A stretch of DNA of 26,400 bases from Oceanococcus sp041619315 (GTDB lineage: Bacteria > Pseudomonadota > Gammaproteobacteria > Nevskiales > Oceanococcaceae), in NCBI GenBank assembly GCA_041619315.1, contig JBFKEC010000010.1:1-26400 (forward strand), given 5' to 3'. The notes below the pieces were generated by a model that worked only from the letters and a program-made list of their open reading frames with translations, searched no databases and had not been told where the DNA came from. Shown here piece after piece: positions 6,805 through 15,239 of this stretch (its first letter is position 1; each line of letters opens with the position of its first letter). The translations under genes were made by a program, and so were the position numbers.

Positions 6805-8180
6805 TGAGCGCTGATTTGATGTTCCGGCGTTGGGGACTGGGGCGCATGCTATGCGCTGTTGTGCTGGGGCTGGTCGTGACAACAGGCCAGGCTGCGCAGA
6901 CGGCGCCCAAGGACGTGGTGATCGTTGAGCAGGGCACCCATCAGTTGCTGCGTGAACGTCTCAGCGTGTCGCGTATTGCGGTGGGTGATCCGGCGGTGGC
7001 TGATGTCAATGTGATCAACCGCAACGAATTGCTGGTGACCGGCAAGACCAAGGGCGTGACCAGCCTTTTGGTCTGGTACAAGGAAACCAAGCAGACTCGG
7101 GCCTATCGTCTGGTGATCAAGGACATCGAGAACCCGCTCAGCGGTCCGCAACCGCAGGATGGCGAACTCGGTCAGGCGCGTATCAGCAGCACGGAGCTGT
7201 CGGGCCAGTTGCCCAATCTTGAAGCTCATGGGCGGGCCATTCAGCAAGCTGGCGACGAGGCTGCCGACCGTTCGACGGTGGCTGTCGGCACGCAGGTGCT
7301 GACTGAAATCAAGATTGCTGAGCTGTCACGCAGCACGCTGCGCCAGTTCGGGTTTAATTTCCTGCTCAATCGACTGGACGGCACCATCGCGGTGACCCGG
7401 CCGGGGACCTTGAGCAGTGCCACGCTTACCCCATCGTCGACCAATGCCGATGGCAGTGCGGTGCCCAGCGCGGTCGAGCTGGCCAGCGCCTCCGGGTTTT
7501 TGCCGCTGAGCAACGCATTCAATATTGTGCTCGGTAATGCGACCAAGAACGTCTTGGGCTATCTGAGCATGCTTGAGAATCAGGGACTGGTCCGGACACT
7601 CGCGCAGCCCAGTCTGGTCGCCATGAGCGGGCAAACGGCAACCTTCCTGGCCGGTGGAGAATTCCCGATTCCGGTGTCGCAGGGTGGCACTGGCGGTATC
7701 AGCATTGAATACAAGGAATTCGGCGTGCGCCTGGCGTTGACGCCGACCGTGCTCGGGCCCAACCGGATTGCATTGAAGGTCGCCCCAGAAGTCAGCGAGC
7801 TGGACTTCTCGGCAGGTGTTGAAGTCAGCGGCACGTCGGTGCCGGCGCTGACCGTGCGGCGCACGGATACCATGGTCGAGCTAGGTGATGGCGAGAGCTT
7901 CGTGATCAGCGGGCTGATCAGTCGCAACATGACCACCAGTGTCGACAAGGTGCCGTTCATTGGCTCGGTCCCGATTCTGGGGGCATTCTTCAAGTCCAGT
8001 CGCTATGACCGGGATGAGCGTGAGTTGATCATGGTGGTAACCCCGCACCTGGTTCAGCCGCTTAAGGCCGGCGCTCAGGTGCCGGATTTGCCTGGCGAGG
8101 AATACGACGGTTACAAGCCGGATTCTTTTGATTTGATCTTTGGTGAAACGGGGCGCTTCAAAACCGGGTACAGCCGATGA
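6804..8180 (+). CDS. rcpA: Tad secretin RcpA/CpaC
   Basis: The product is 458 residues. A signal peptide (to about residue 30) leads into the pilus-secretin N-terminal domain (about 33-110, VIVEQGTHQLLRERLSVSRIAVGDPAVADV… by pattern). A linker follows, then the secretin core (about 155-420) with the usual C-terminal signature VPFIGSVPILGAFFKS…ELIMVVTPHLV. It forms the multimeric outer-membrane channel for the Flp fibre. At 458 residues it is within the usual CpaC range. Its start overlaps the cpaB stop (TAATG at 6802-6806), and its own stop overlaps the tadZ start (ATGA at 8177-8180), so translation is probably coupled. Confidence 0.95.
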   Translation: MSADLMFRRWGLGRMLCAVVLGLVVTTGQAAQTAPKDVVIVEQGTHQLLRERLSVSRIAVGDPAVADVNVINRNELLVTGKTKGVTSLLVWYKETKQTRAYRLVIKDIENPLSGPQPQDGELGQARISSTELSGQLPNLEAHGRAIQQAGDEAADRSTVAVGTQVLTEIKIAELSRSTLRQFGFNFLLNRLDGTIAVTRPGTLSSATLTPSSTNADGSAVPSAVELASASGFLPLSNAFNIVLGNATKNVLGYLSMLENQGLVRTLAQPSLVAMSGQTATFLAGGEFPIPVSQGGTGGISIEYKEFGVRLALTPTVLGPNRIALKVAPEVSELDFSAGVEVSGTSVPALTVRRTDTMVELGDGESFVISGLISRNMTTSVDKVPFIGSVPILGAFFKSSRYDRDERELIMVVTPHLVQPLKAGAQVPDLPGEEYDGYKPDSFDLIFGETGRFKTGYSR

Positions 8181-9367
8181 AGAGCCAAGCTGCGGTCATC
8201 GCGTCAGACCCGGTTTATCTCACCTGGCTCAAGGAAACGCTGGGTGCCAGCGTGGAACTGCACTGGATACGCCCGGATGATTCCTCGGAGCCGGTGAGTG
8301 CTCAACTGCTCGGTATCGATCGGTTGGAAATAGCTTTTGTTGAAGCCGATCCGCAGATTGGGAGTGGTTTGCTCGAAGAGTTGACCGACACCCAGCCCGG
8401 TGTTGTGGTGGTCGCCATAGGCGCAGACAGCCCAACCGAAGCTGTGATCGAGGCGATGCGTGCCGGCGCGCGTGATTTCTTTGTCATGGGGCGCGATGAC
8501 GGACAGCTTGCCGAGCGCCTGCGTAAACTGATGCGCAAATCCGCCACCCAGCAGGGCGGTTCGGAGCGTAACGGTCGGCTGTATTCGATACATTCGGCCA
8601 CCGGTGGCCCGGCGCTGGCCTGGACAGCCGAGCATCTGGCTCTGGCCATGCTGGAAAATTGCCGCGCGGGCGAGCGTGTTCTGGTCATTGATCTGGCCAC
8701 ACCGCATGGTGCGTCGCTGGTGTTCATGAACATCGCCCAGACCTATTCGCTGCTTGATGCGGTGGCCGATGTACACCGTTGCGATCAGACCCTGATCGAT
8801 ACCGCTTTCGCCAAGCATCCTTCCGGAGTCAACGTACTGACCATGCCGGAAGATCTGGTCGAGCCGCTGGAGTTCGATGATGTGGACTTTCTGGCGTTGC
8901 TGGATGTGCTGGCACGCCACTTTCACAGCATTGTGCTGTGCACTGCGGCCAACCTTCCGTTGCGCACCCAGGCCGGCATACTCGCGCGTGCCCACGCCAG
9001 CTTCATGATCAGTGACGGCAGCATTCTCAATAGCCGCGCCAACAAACATCTGCTCAAGGCGTTGCAGCTGGAAGATTGCCCGCTCGACCGGCTCGGTCTG
9101 GTGGTCGATAGCGACGGCATTGCGCGCGGATTGGATGCGCGGAATCTGGCCCAGTTGGTCGAGTTGCCACTGTGGGCGGAAATGCCGGTGAACTACCAGA
9201 CCCGGCTGCAGGCCATGAACGCCGGTGATGCGCTGTACAAACTGGCCCCCAAAGATGGTTACTGCACAGCCATGCGTGATCTGGCCAAGCGCCTGACGCG
9301 CCAGGACATCAAGACCCTGGGGCAGCACAACGAGCGGCGCGGGCTGTTGCAGAGGGTGTTCGGTTGA
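8177..9367 (+). CDS. tadZ: TadZ/CpaE-like pilus localisation protein with degenerate P-loop
   Basis: The product is 396 residues. The N-terminal part (about 1-125) resembles an atypical receiver domain; the rest has the MinD/ParA-like fold of TadZ/CpaE. Position in the locus (between secretin and TadA) and the segment VLVIDLATPHG with a following SLLDAV (about residues 172-200) support the call. The Walker A region, which in CpaE reads close to KGGxGKT, is here HSATGGPALAWTA (139-151). It has no lysine and no Gly-Lys-Thr, so canonical ATP hydrolysis is unlikely. TadZ proteins place the Tad machine, often at a cell pole, and some family members are already known to be atypical ATPases. The stop is one base from the tadA start. 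Confidence 0.85.
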   Translation: MKSQAAVIASDPVYLTWLKETLGASVELHWIRPDDSSEPVSAQLLGIDRLEIAFVEADPQIGSGLLEELTDTQPGVVVVAIGADSPTEAVIEAMRAGARDFFVMGRDDGQLAERLRKLMRKSATQQGGSERNGRLYSIHSATGGPALAWTAEHLALAMLENCRAGERVLVIDLATPHGASLVFMNIAQTYSLLDAVADVHRCDQTLIDTAFAKHPSGVNVLTMPEDLVEPLEFDDVDFLALLDVLARHFHSIVLCTAANLPLRTQAGILARAHASFMISDGSILNSRANKHLLKALQLEDCPLDRLGLVVDSDGIARGLDARNLAQLVELPLWAEMPVNYQTRLQAMNAGDALYKLAPKDGYCTAMRDLAKRLTRQDIKTLGQHNERRGLLQRVFG

Positions 9368-9368
9368 T

Positions 9369-10562
9369 ATGGAAAGCCAGACCGGTTTCCGGCTCTCGGA
9401 CCAGTATTTGCAGCTCAAGAGCCGTCTGCATCGCCACCTGATCGGTCAGATCGAGGAGCGTGACCTGCAGATTGCCGACTGGCCGCGCAGCAAATTACGC
9501 CAGTTTGTTGATGAGCATGTGCGTCGCTATGTGGTCGATCAGCGCCTGCCGGTGAATACCCGCGAGGCCAGCGGCCTGGCCCAGGATGTCGAAGATGAAC
9601 TGATTGGCTTCGGTCCGCTGCAGGCGCTGGTAGACGATGAAAGCATTGCCGACATCGTGGTCAACGGGCCCGACCGGGTCTTTGTCGAGCGCGATGGCAA
9701 GCTGTCAACGGCCCCGGTACGGTTCGCTGACAATGCCCATGTCACCCGCATCGTGCAGCGCATACTCGCGCCGATCGGCCGTCGCATTGATGAATCCAAT
9801 CCCATGGTTGATGCGCGCTTGCCGGATGGCAGTCGCGTCAATGCCATCATCCCGCCAGTGGCGCTGGATGGCCCATGCGTGTCGATTCGAAAGTTTCGTC
9901 GTCATCCCTTGAGCGCGGATGATCTGGTCCGCTATGGCTCGGTCAGCCGCGAGATACTCGACTTTCTCAGTGGCGCAGTGGCAGATCGTCGCAGCCTGAT
10001 CGTGGTCGGCGGCACGGGTTCAGGGAAAACCACATTCCTGAACCTGCTGAGTCAGTGGATCCCACGCGCCGAGCGGGTCATTACGATTGAAGACGCTGCC
10101 GAACTGCGGCTGGAAAATGAGCACGTGGTCCGGCTGGAAACTCGTCCGGCCAACTTCGAGGGCGGGGGCGAGATCAATGCCCGCGATCTGGTTCGCAACG
10201 CGCTGCGTATGCGTCCCGACCGCATTGTGCTCGGCGAGGTTCGCGGCGATGAGGTGCTCGATATGCTGCAGGCTATGAATACCGGGCATGAGGGGTCCAT
10301 GACAACCCTGCATGCCAACTCTCCGCGTGATGCGATACATCGGCTGGAACTGCTCGCCGGTTTTGCCGGTTTCAATGGTGATGAACGCACACTCGGGCGT
10401 CAGATCAGCAGTGCGCTGGATCTGCTGGTGCAGCTGGTGCGTCTGCCAGATGGGCGTCGACGTTTGACCGAGGTGTGTGAGTTGCGCATGGATGGCGACA
10501 GGCTGACCACCGTGCCGCTGTTCCGGCATGTCCTCGCCAGCGACACCTTCGAGCGCGTGTGA
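9369..10562 (+). CDS. tadA: Tad pilus assembly ATPase TadA/CpaF
   Basis: The product is 397 residues. It is a hexameric secretion ATPase of the CpaF branch of the type II/IV superfamily that drives Flp assembly from the cytoplasmic face. The N-terminal helical domain (about 1-100) contains GFGPLQALVDDESIADIVVNGP, typical of CpaF. Walker A is GGTGSGKT at 214-221, followed by the Asp box TIEDAAEL, Walker B-like RPDRIVLGEVRG and the His box MNTGHEGSMTTLHANSP. All key motifs look intact. There is one intergenic base after tadZ. The stop overlaps the tadB ATG as TGATG (10560-10564). Confidence 0.97.
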   Translation: MESQTGFRLSDQYLQLKSRLHRHLIGQIEERDLQIADWPRSKLRQFVDEHVRRYVVDQRLPVNTREASGLAQDVEDELIGFGPLQALVDDESIADIVVNGPDRVFVERDGKLSTAPVRFADNAHVTRIVQRILAPIGRRIDESNPMVDARLPDGSRVNAIIPPVALDGPCVSIRKFRRHPLSADDLVRYGSVSREILDFLSGAVADRRSLIVVGGTGSGKTTFLNLLSQWIPRAERVITIEDAAELRLENEHVVRLETRPANFEGGGEINARDLVRNALRMRPDRIVLGEVRGDEVLDMLQAMNTGHEGSMTTLHANSPRDAIHRLELLAGFAGFNGDERTLGRQISSALDLLVQLVRLPDGRRRLTEVCELRMDGDRLTTVPLFRHVLASDTFERV

Positions 10563-11485
10563 TGGCGGTTGTCATCATGATGCTCTCAATCGTGCTGCTG
10601 CTGGTGGCGGCACTGCTGCTCTGGTCGGGCAGTCGCCAGGCCGGCCGCGTCGAGATTGATTGGCAGGCCCGCATCGTGGGCGATGTGCGCGCTGCGGCTG
10701 AGTCACAAGCCACCGGCGCAAGTGCGGGCGGTGGCAAGCACGCTGGCTGGTACGCGCGTCATTTGCAGCGTGCCGGACTCGACCCGGACTCCTCCGGGCC
10801 GATGCGCTGGATGATGGCGCTGGCCTTACTGGTAGTGGTGGTCACCGTCAGTGCTGGCGTGCTGCCCGGATTTGCCTGCCTGGCCTTGGTCAGTTGCGGC
10901 GCGTGGTTGTGGTTGATGAGTCGCATTGGCAAGCGGCGCGCAAAGATACTCGAGCAATTGCCGGACTTTGTTGAACATATGGGCCGCGCGCTTTCAGCGG
11001 GCAACAGTCTGGAAGAGGCGCTATACAGTGCAACGGCAGATGCCGAGCAACCCATACGTGGACTGTTCCTGAGCGTTGCCCGCCAGGTTCGCCTGGGTGC
11101 GCCAATCGAAGACATTCTGGATGAGGCAGCATTGATTCACGACGTCAACGATGTGGGCGTCATGGCCATGGCTGCGCGGGTCAACCGTCGCTACGGGGGC
11201 AGTTTGCGGCGCATTTTCAAAAGTTTGGTGCAAGCCATTCGCGAGCGCGATGCGGCCTCGCGCGAGCTGCGCGCACTGACTGCGGAGACACGCTTTTCAG
11301 CTATGGTTCTGGCCGTTGTTCCGATCGGGTTGAGCCTCTACATTCTGAGTCAGAATCCGGATTACTACGTCGAAATGTGGAATCAGCCGACCGGACGCAT
11401 ATTGCTGCTGCTGTCGGTGGCCCTGCAGGCCTGTGGGGTCTTGATGATCTGGCGCATGCTGCGCGTTGCCGAGAGGGAAGGCTGA
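10562..11485 (+). CDS. tadB: Tad inner-membrane platform protein TadB
   Basis: The product is 307 residues from the ATG at 10562; a GTG at 10559 is possible, but the TGATG overlap with tadA favours the ATG. Membrane helices are at about residues 5-22 and 80-122. The central T2SSF domain (about 140-265) contains LEQLPDFVEHMGRALSAG and LRRIFKSLVQAIRERD. Two further helices close the protein. TadB with TadC makes the platform on which TadA acts. Its stop overlaps the tadC start as TGATG (11483-11487). Confidence 0.93.
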   Translation: MAVVIMMLSIVLLLVAALLLWSGSRQAGRVEIDWQARIVGDVRAAAESQATGASAGGGKHAGWYARHLQRAGLDPDSSGPMRWMMALALLVVVVTVSAGVLPGFACLALVSCGAWLWLMSRIGKRRAKILEQLPDFVEHMGRALSAGNSLEEALYSATADAEQPIRGLFLSVARQVRLGAPIEDILDEAALIHDVNDVGVMAMAARVNRRYGGSLRRIFKSLVQAIRERDAASRELRALTAETRFSAMVLAVVPIGLSLYILSQNPDYYVEMWNQPTGRILLLLSVALQACGVLMIWRMLRVAEREG

Positions 11486-12387
11486 TGGCGGGCCCAATCT
11501 TGCTTGGTCTGGCCTGTGCTCTGGGCGTGCTCGGACTCTTTCTGGGCGGTTGGTGGTTGACCACCGTGCGCGAGACGCAGCGTGCTACGAAGCGCGTTAA
11601 AACCGATGTGCTGCGCGCCCAGCGGGATGATGATGATCGCTGGTGGGCCTTGTTTGCCGAGCCCGGACAGCGGGTTGACGCCTGGTTTGATGAAAATGGC
11701 GAGACTGATCGCCTACTGATACAGGCGGGTTTGCGCACTGGTCTGCAGCGCGGCGCGTACTTCGCGACTCAGGCGCTGCTGCCCATGGCTGGGGTTGGAG
11801 CGGTGGTCGTGGCCGTCTTGCTCGGTCGCTTGGAAGGCGCCGTGGGTGTCATCTTTGCTTTTGGTATCGCCTGTGGCTGTTTGTTGGCACCACGTTTCTG
11901 GTTGCGTCGGCGCGCCCAACGTCGCCAGGCACGGGTCAAAGCGGAGGTCGCCATGTTCATTCATCTGCTGGCTCTGCTGTTTGATGCCGGTTTGAGCCTG
12001 CGCCAGGCCCTGGCCAGTCTTGTCCGTGAAGGGCATGGCGTGTTGCCGGTGATCGGTCAGGAAATTCGCATTGTGCTGCGACAGCTGGAGGCTGGCGCTG
12101 ACCCTGCCGAGGCGTTGCATGCCATGGGCAAGGGCCTGGATGTGGCCGAGCTCAACGCAGTGCTCGGGGTTTTGCGTCAGGTCGATCGATATGGTGGTGA
12201 GTTGCGTGAGCCGCTGATGGAGGCGCTTTCGGTGGTGGAAGAGCGGCGTCAGCTGAGTTTGCGTGAAAAGGTCAATGGACTTTCCGGGCGCATGACTGTG
12301 GTGATGGTGCTGTTCTTTTTCCCGGCCTTGCTGATCTTTGTGGCCGGGCCTGCCTTTCTGTCGATTGTCAGGGCGCTGGGCTCATGA
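11485..12387 (+). CDS. tadC: Tad inner-membrane platform protein TadC
   Basis: The product is 300 residues. The ATG at 11485 overlaps the tadB stop and gives an N-terminal membrane helix directly (MAGPILLGLACALGVLG). Earlier in-frame starts would lie inside tadB and add 36 non-family residues. Two helices at about 90-135 precede the T2SSF domain (about 150-275, with FIHLLALLFDAGLSLRQAL and KVNGLSGRMTVVMVLFFFPA), and a last helix ends the protein. It is the partner of TadB in the pilus platform. The stop overlaps the tadD start (ATGA at 12384-12387). Confidence 0.93.
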   Translation: MAGPILLGLACALGVLGLFLGGWWLTTVRETQRATKRVKTDVLRAQRDDDDRWWALFAEPGQRVDAWFDENGETDRLLIQAGLRTGLQRGAYFATQALLPMAGVGAVVVAVLLGRLEGAVGVIFAFGIACGCLLAPRFWLRRRAQRRQARVKAEVAMFIHLLALLFDAGLSLRQALASLVREGHGVLPVIGQEIRIVLRQLEAGADPAEALHAMGKGLDVAELNAVLGVLRQVDRYGGELREPLMEALSVVEERRQLSLREKVNGLSGRMTVVMVLFFFPALLIFVAGPAFLSIVRALGS

Positions 12388-13166
12388 TGAGAGCACCGCG
12401 AATGCTGGCATTTGGCCTTTTGTGTGCAACTCTTTCGGGCTGCGCCGCTGTGCCCAACTCAGCCGAAGAGGCAGCCCTGCGCGAGCGTCCGGAACAACCG
12501 CGCATGCATGCTGAACTGGTCAGCACCATGCTGGCCAAAGGCCGCAACTATGCAGCGCTCGCCCATATCGAAGAACTCGAGCGTGAGGGCAAAACTGATA
12601 AAGATCAGTTGCGCCTGCTGCGCGCATCAGCCCAGTACCAGCTGGGCGAGATCAGCGCGTCCGAAGGTAACTATCGAGCGCTCACATCTACAGCCTATGC
12701 CGGCCAGGCCTGGCACGGTCTGGGGCTGATTGCGGCCCAGCGCAATCTGCGTGAAGCGGTGGGCTATTTCAACAATGCAGTGTCGGCCCGTCCAACCGAC
12801 GCACAGATTCGCAATGACCTGGGTTACACCCTGATGCTGGCCGGCCGTCTGGTTGAGGCGCGTCATCATCTGGCCACGGCTGCTGAACTCATGTCTGGTG
12901 ATGAGCAGGCCCAGAACAATCTGGTGCTGAGTTTTCTGCTTGAAGATCAGCAACAGGAAGCGCGCAAGCTGGCGCGCAGTTTCCGCATCAACGACGACAG
13001 TTTTCGCCAACTGCAGGCGGAAAGTCGAGTGATTCAGCGCCTGATGGCACAACGTGCCCCCGAATTTGAACAACCGCTGGCCGAATCGGCCAAGGAGAAG
13101 TCGCATGACAAGCAAGATGCTACTCAGCGCCAGTCTATTCCTGGTTTGTACGGCAACCGTCGCTGA
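12384..13166 (+). CDS. tadD: TadD-like TPR lipoprotein
   Basis: The product is 260 residues. The N-terminus is a lipoprotein signal with lipobox LSGC (Cys20). Tetratricopeptide-like helices follow from about residue 50 to 200, with AWHGLGLIAAQRNLREAVGYF… and NDLGYTLMLAGRLVEARHHL clear as repeat units. TadD is the proposed pilotin for the RcpA secretin in the outer membrane. The last 21 codons overlap, in another frame, the start and signal peptide of the next gene; this tail (rich in Lys, Gln and Arg) looks unlike the TPR part and may be a late extension. An alternative ATG 3 bases later (12387) is equally possible. Confidence 0.9.
   Translation: MMRAPRMLAFGLLCATLSGCAAVPNSAEEAALRERPEQPRMHAELVSTMLAKGRNYAALAHIEELEREGKTDKDQLRLLRASAQYQLGEISASEGNYRALTSTAYAGQAWHGLGLIAAQRNLREAVGYFNNAVSARPTDAQIRNDLGYTLMLAGRLVEARHHLATAAELMSGDEQAQNNLVLSFLLEDQQQEARKLARSFRINDDSFRQLQAESRVIQRLMAQRAPEFEQPLAESAKEKSHDKQDATQRQSIPGLYGNRR
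13091..13107 (+). promoter_or_regulatory. Ribosome binding site and start of the DUF3613 gene inside tadD
   Basis: CAAGGAGAAG (13091-13100) with the ATG at 13105 is the best Shine-Dalgarno match among the late Tad genes. It lies inside the tadD coding region, 62 bp before the tadD stop, so it decides the start of the downstream gene and shows the overlap is used. Confidence 0.75.
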
Positions 13167-13347
13167 AAGTCCTCGGGTCGGTACCACGACCCAGCAGTGG
13201 CTTGACCTGCATAAATCCGGCACTCAGGCGCCGGCCGATGAACGTCCGCTGCAGGGTGAGGTGGCCAAGCGCAACTATGAGCGTTACCTCAAGAGTTTCG
13301 AAATCGAAATGCCCGCACAGTTCGAATCCGAGTCGATCGTTCGCTAG
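13105..13347 (+). CDS. Small exported Tad-associated protein, DUF3613 family
   Basis: The product is 80 residues. It has a signal peptide (MTSKMLLSASLFLVCTATVA, then ES) and a mature part of about 60 residues with TTQQWLDLHKSG…PLQGEVAKRNYERYLKSF. This pattern (T-x-x-W-L-x-L-x-x-S-G and Y-x-R-Y-L-x-S-F) matches my recollection of DUF3613, a short family found in Tad loci of Pseudomonas and relatives. Function is unknown; periplasmic help in Flp assembly is inferred from position only. The start codon and the whole signal peptide are encoded over the 3' end of tadD in the +1 frame. Confidence 0.75.
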   Translation: MTSKMLLSASLFLVCTATVAESPRVGTTTQQWLDLHKSGTQAPADERPLQGEVAKRNYERYLKSFEIEMPAQFESESIVR

Positions 13348-13359
13348 GGCGATGCTGTG

Positions 13360-15183
13360 ATGTCGTCCCCAGCGCGCACAAGCTTACGTTCACGGCAACG
13401 CGGTGCAGCGGCCGTATTCGCTGCTGTGGCGATGATTGGCATGCTGATCGCCGCAGCATTCGCGATCGATCTTGCGCAGTTGTACGTGGCCAAGCGCCAG
13501 CTTCAGAACATGGCTAACCTGGCGGCGCTGGATGTGGCCCGCGCGGCGGGTGGCTGCCTGGCCCCGGATCAGGACCGTCAAGCCATGGCCAATAGCAGCG
13601 CGCTGGCCACGCTCAGTCGTATGGGAGGACAGAGTACCTGGCTACAGGGTGGCGGTGCCGTGCTCGGTGAAGTGGTGCTGGACGCCGGCAATGTTCGCTA
13701 TTTCCAACCGACCCTGGTCGAGCAGAGTGGTCAGGCTTATGCATTCGAGGTGGCGCTGCAGCGCCCGTTGCCTCAAATGTTGATGCCGTTGCCGAACCTC
13801 AGCAATGATGGGGCGGTGATGCAGGCCAAGGCCTCATCGACCATGGCGCCCGCGGCCGCGTTCGCGGTGGGCTCGGCGCTACTCAGTGTCGATACCGCTG
13901 ACGTACCTGTGCTCAATGCCTTGTTCTCGAGTCTGCTGGGCAGTCCGCTGTCACTGGACCTGCTCCACTATCAGGGGCTGGTTGGTTCTTCTGTCGAGTT
14001 GCTGGATGTGGCCGATGAAGTGGTCGGTGGGACGTTGCGGCAATTGTTAACCGAATCGACCAATGCGCCAGGCTTGCTCTCTGCGGTGGCCAACGTCTTG
14101 TTCGATGCTGGTGAAAACGTTGCCGCCGAGGCAATTGACTCCATAGCTGCCATCGTGCCGGACGAGAACATTATTCTGGGCGACGCTATTGGTGCGCCGA
14201 GCGCGTCGGAATTTGTCGGTGGTGTCGGCAGTCTGTCCATTGGTGCGCTGGACCTGGTCCGTTCGCTGGCTTTTCAATTGGGTGAGCCGGTGTTGTCTAT
14301 TACGCCGGATATTACGATCCCGGGTTTGGTCGAAACGGAAATTGAGGTGGTGCTTGGGCAGCCGCCACAATCCGGGGCCGGGCCGGCACTGCAGGACGAA
14401 TTGTTCAATTACACAACTTATGCGCAAACCTCGCAGGGTCAGGCAAATGTGTCTTTAGGGCTGCCCCTGTTGGGCGACATGCTGAATCTGGATATTGCCG
14501 TTGGTATTGCCGATGCGCGTGCCGAGTTGCTTGAAATTCGTTGCGCGGGTGCCTCGCGCAAGCAGCATGAGGTGGATATCGGTGTGGCGACCTCCGCACT
14601 GACCCTGGCGGTGAACAACGGGCTGGACAATCCTTTGCTGGAACTCAATGGGGAGTTGTTGCGCGAAGTGCCAGGGCTGGGTCCTGCGCTCGGGGCAGTA
14701 AGCTTTTTGCTCAACGCTCTTCTGGGTGTGGAAGTGGACCTGGCGGTGTGCCTCAACACCTCTCAGCCCATTACTGTGGCGCCCAGCGATGCCGCTTTTC
14801 TGGAATTTACCGGGCCCTTTGGTCCGGATTATCTTGCAGAAAATACATTGCCTGCCGGCGGTGGCAACGTGGGCGGGTCCTTGGGCGGGGCGCTCAGTGA
14901 TGTTGTGAACTCGACCCAGTTAGCGGTATGTCGGCTGGAGGCTGACGTTGCGGGACTCCCGCTCGGGGGGTTGCTAGCACCTCTGCTGACGCCAGCATTG
15001 TCGCTATTGACGGACTACGTACTCGGTCTGGTGGTGGATTCGCTGAATCCACTGCTCAGCGGTCCGGTGGACGACCTGCTGCTTGATCCTCTGCTGACCA
15101 CGCTGGGTATCGATCTGGCCGGAGCCGAGGTCGTTGTGCGCGATGTTTACATGCCGCCACCGGCGTTGATCGCGACGCACTGA
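13360..15183 (+). CDS. tadG: TadG-like pilus assembly protein
   Basis: The product is 607 residues from the ATG at 13360; a GTG at 13357 in the same frame is an alternative. The N-terminus has a Tad-type hydrophobic segment (RGAAAVFAAVAM…AAAFAIDLAQLYVAKRQLQN), the common TadG/Flp N-terminal pattern. It lacks the Glu at +5 required for normal prepilin processing, so it is probably an uncleaved membrane anchor. The rest is a long extracytoplasmic region rich in Leu, Gly, Val and Asp with a few Cys, without a fold I recognise; the length is typical of large TadG/DUF2134-type proteins. It is the last structural gene of the Tad locus, 12 bp after the DUF3613 gene. A minor pilin, tip or adhesive role is inferred from the family. 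Confidence 0.82.
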   Translation: MSSPARTSLRSRQRGAAAVFAAVAMIGMLIAAAFAIDLAQLYVAKRQLQNMANLAALDVARAAGGCLAPDQDRQAMANSSALATLSRMGGQSTWLQGGGAVLGEVVLDAGNVRYFQPTLVEQSGQAYAFEVALQRPLPQMLMPLPNLSNDGAVMQAKASSTMAPAAAFAVGSALLSVDTADVPVLNALFSSLLGSPLSLDLLHYQGLVGSSVELLDVADEVVGGTLRQLLTESTNAPGLLSAVANVLFDAGENVAAEAIDSIAAIVPDENIILGDAIGAPSASEFVGGVGSLSIGALDLVRSLAFQLGEPVLSITPDITIPGLVETEIEVVLGQPPQSGAGPALQDELFNYTTYAQTSQGQANVSLGLPLLGDMLNLDIAVGIADARAELLEIRCAGASRKQHEVDIGVATSALTLAVNNGLDNPLLELNGELLREVPGLGPALGAVSFLLNALLGVEVDLAVCLNTSQPITVAPSDAAFLEFTGPFGPDYLAENTLPAGGGNVGGSLGGALSDVVNSTQLAVCRLEADVAGLPLGGLLAPLLTPALSLLTDYVLGLVVDSLNPLLSGPVDDLLLDPLLTTLGIDLAGAEVVVRDVYMPPPALIATH

Positions 15184-15195
15184 TTTCCGCTGTTT

Positions 15196-15217
15196 GCGCA
15201 GTGGCGTCATACTGCGC
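15196..15217. repeat. Inverted repeat between tadG and the PAS gene
   Basis: GCGCAGT (15196-15202), an 8-base loop, then ACTGCGC (15211-15217), a perfect 7-bp stem. No T run follows on either strand, so it is not a standard intrinsic terminator. It sits 12 bases after the tadG stop and could stabilise the 3' end or reduce read-through into the PAS gene. Confidence 0.4.
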
Positions 15218-15239
15218 GCGGGAATGTGAGAGAAGCACC

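Noticed and set aside
8204..9418. Open frame of about 400 codons on the - strand opposite tadZ
   Set aside because: It is antisense to a well-supported gene, with His/Gln/Arg-rich composition typical of a mirrored GC-rich frame and no recognisable domain or ribosome site.
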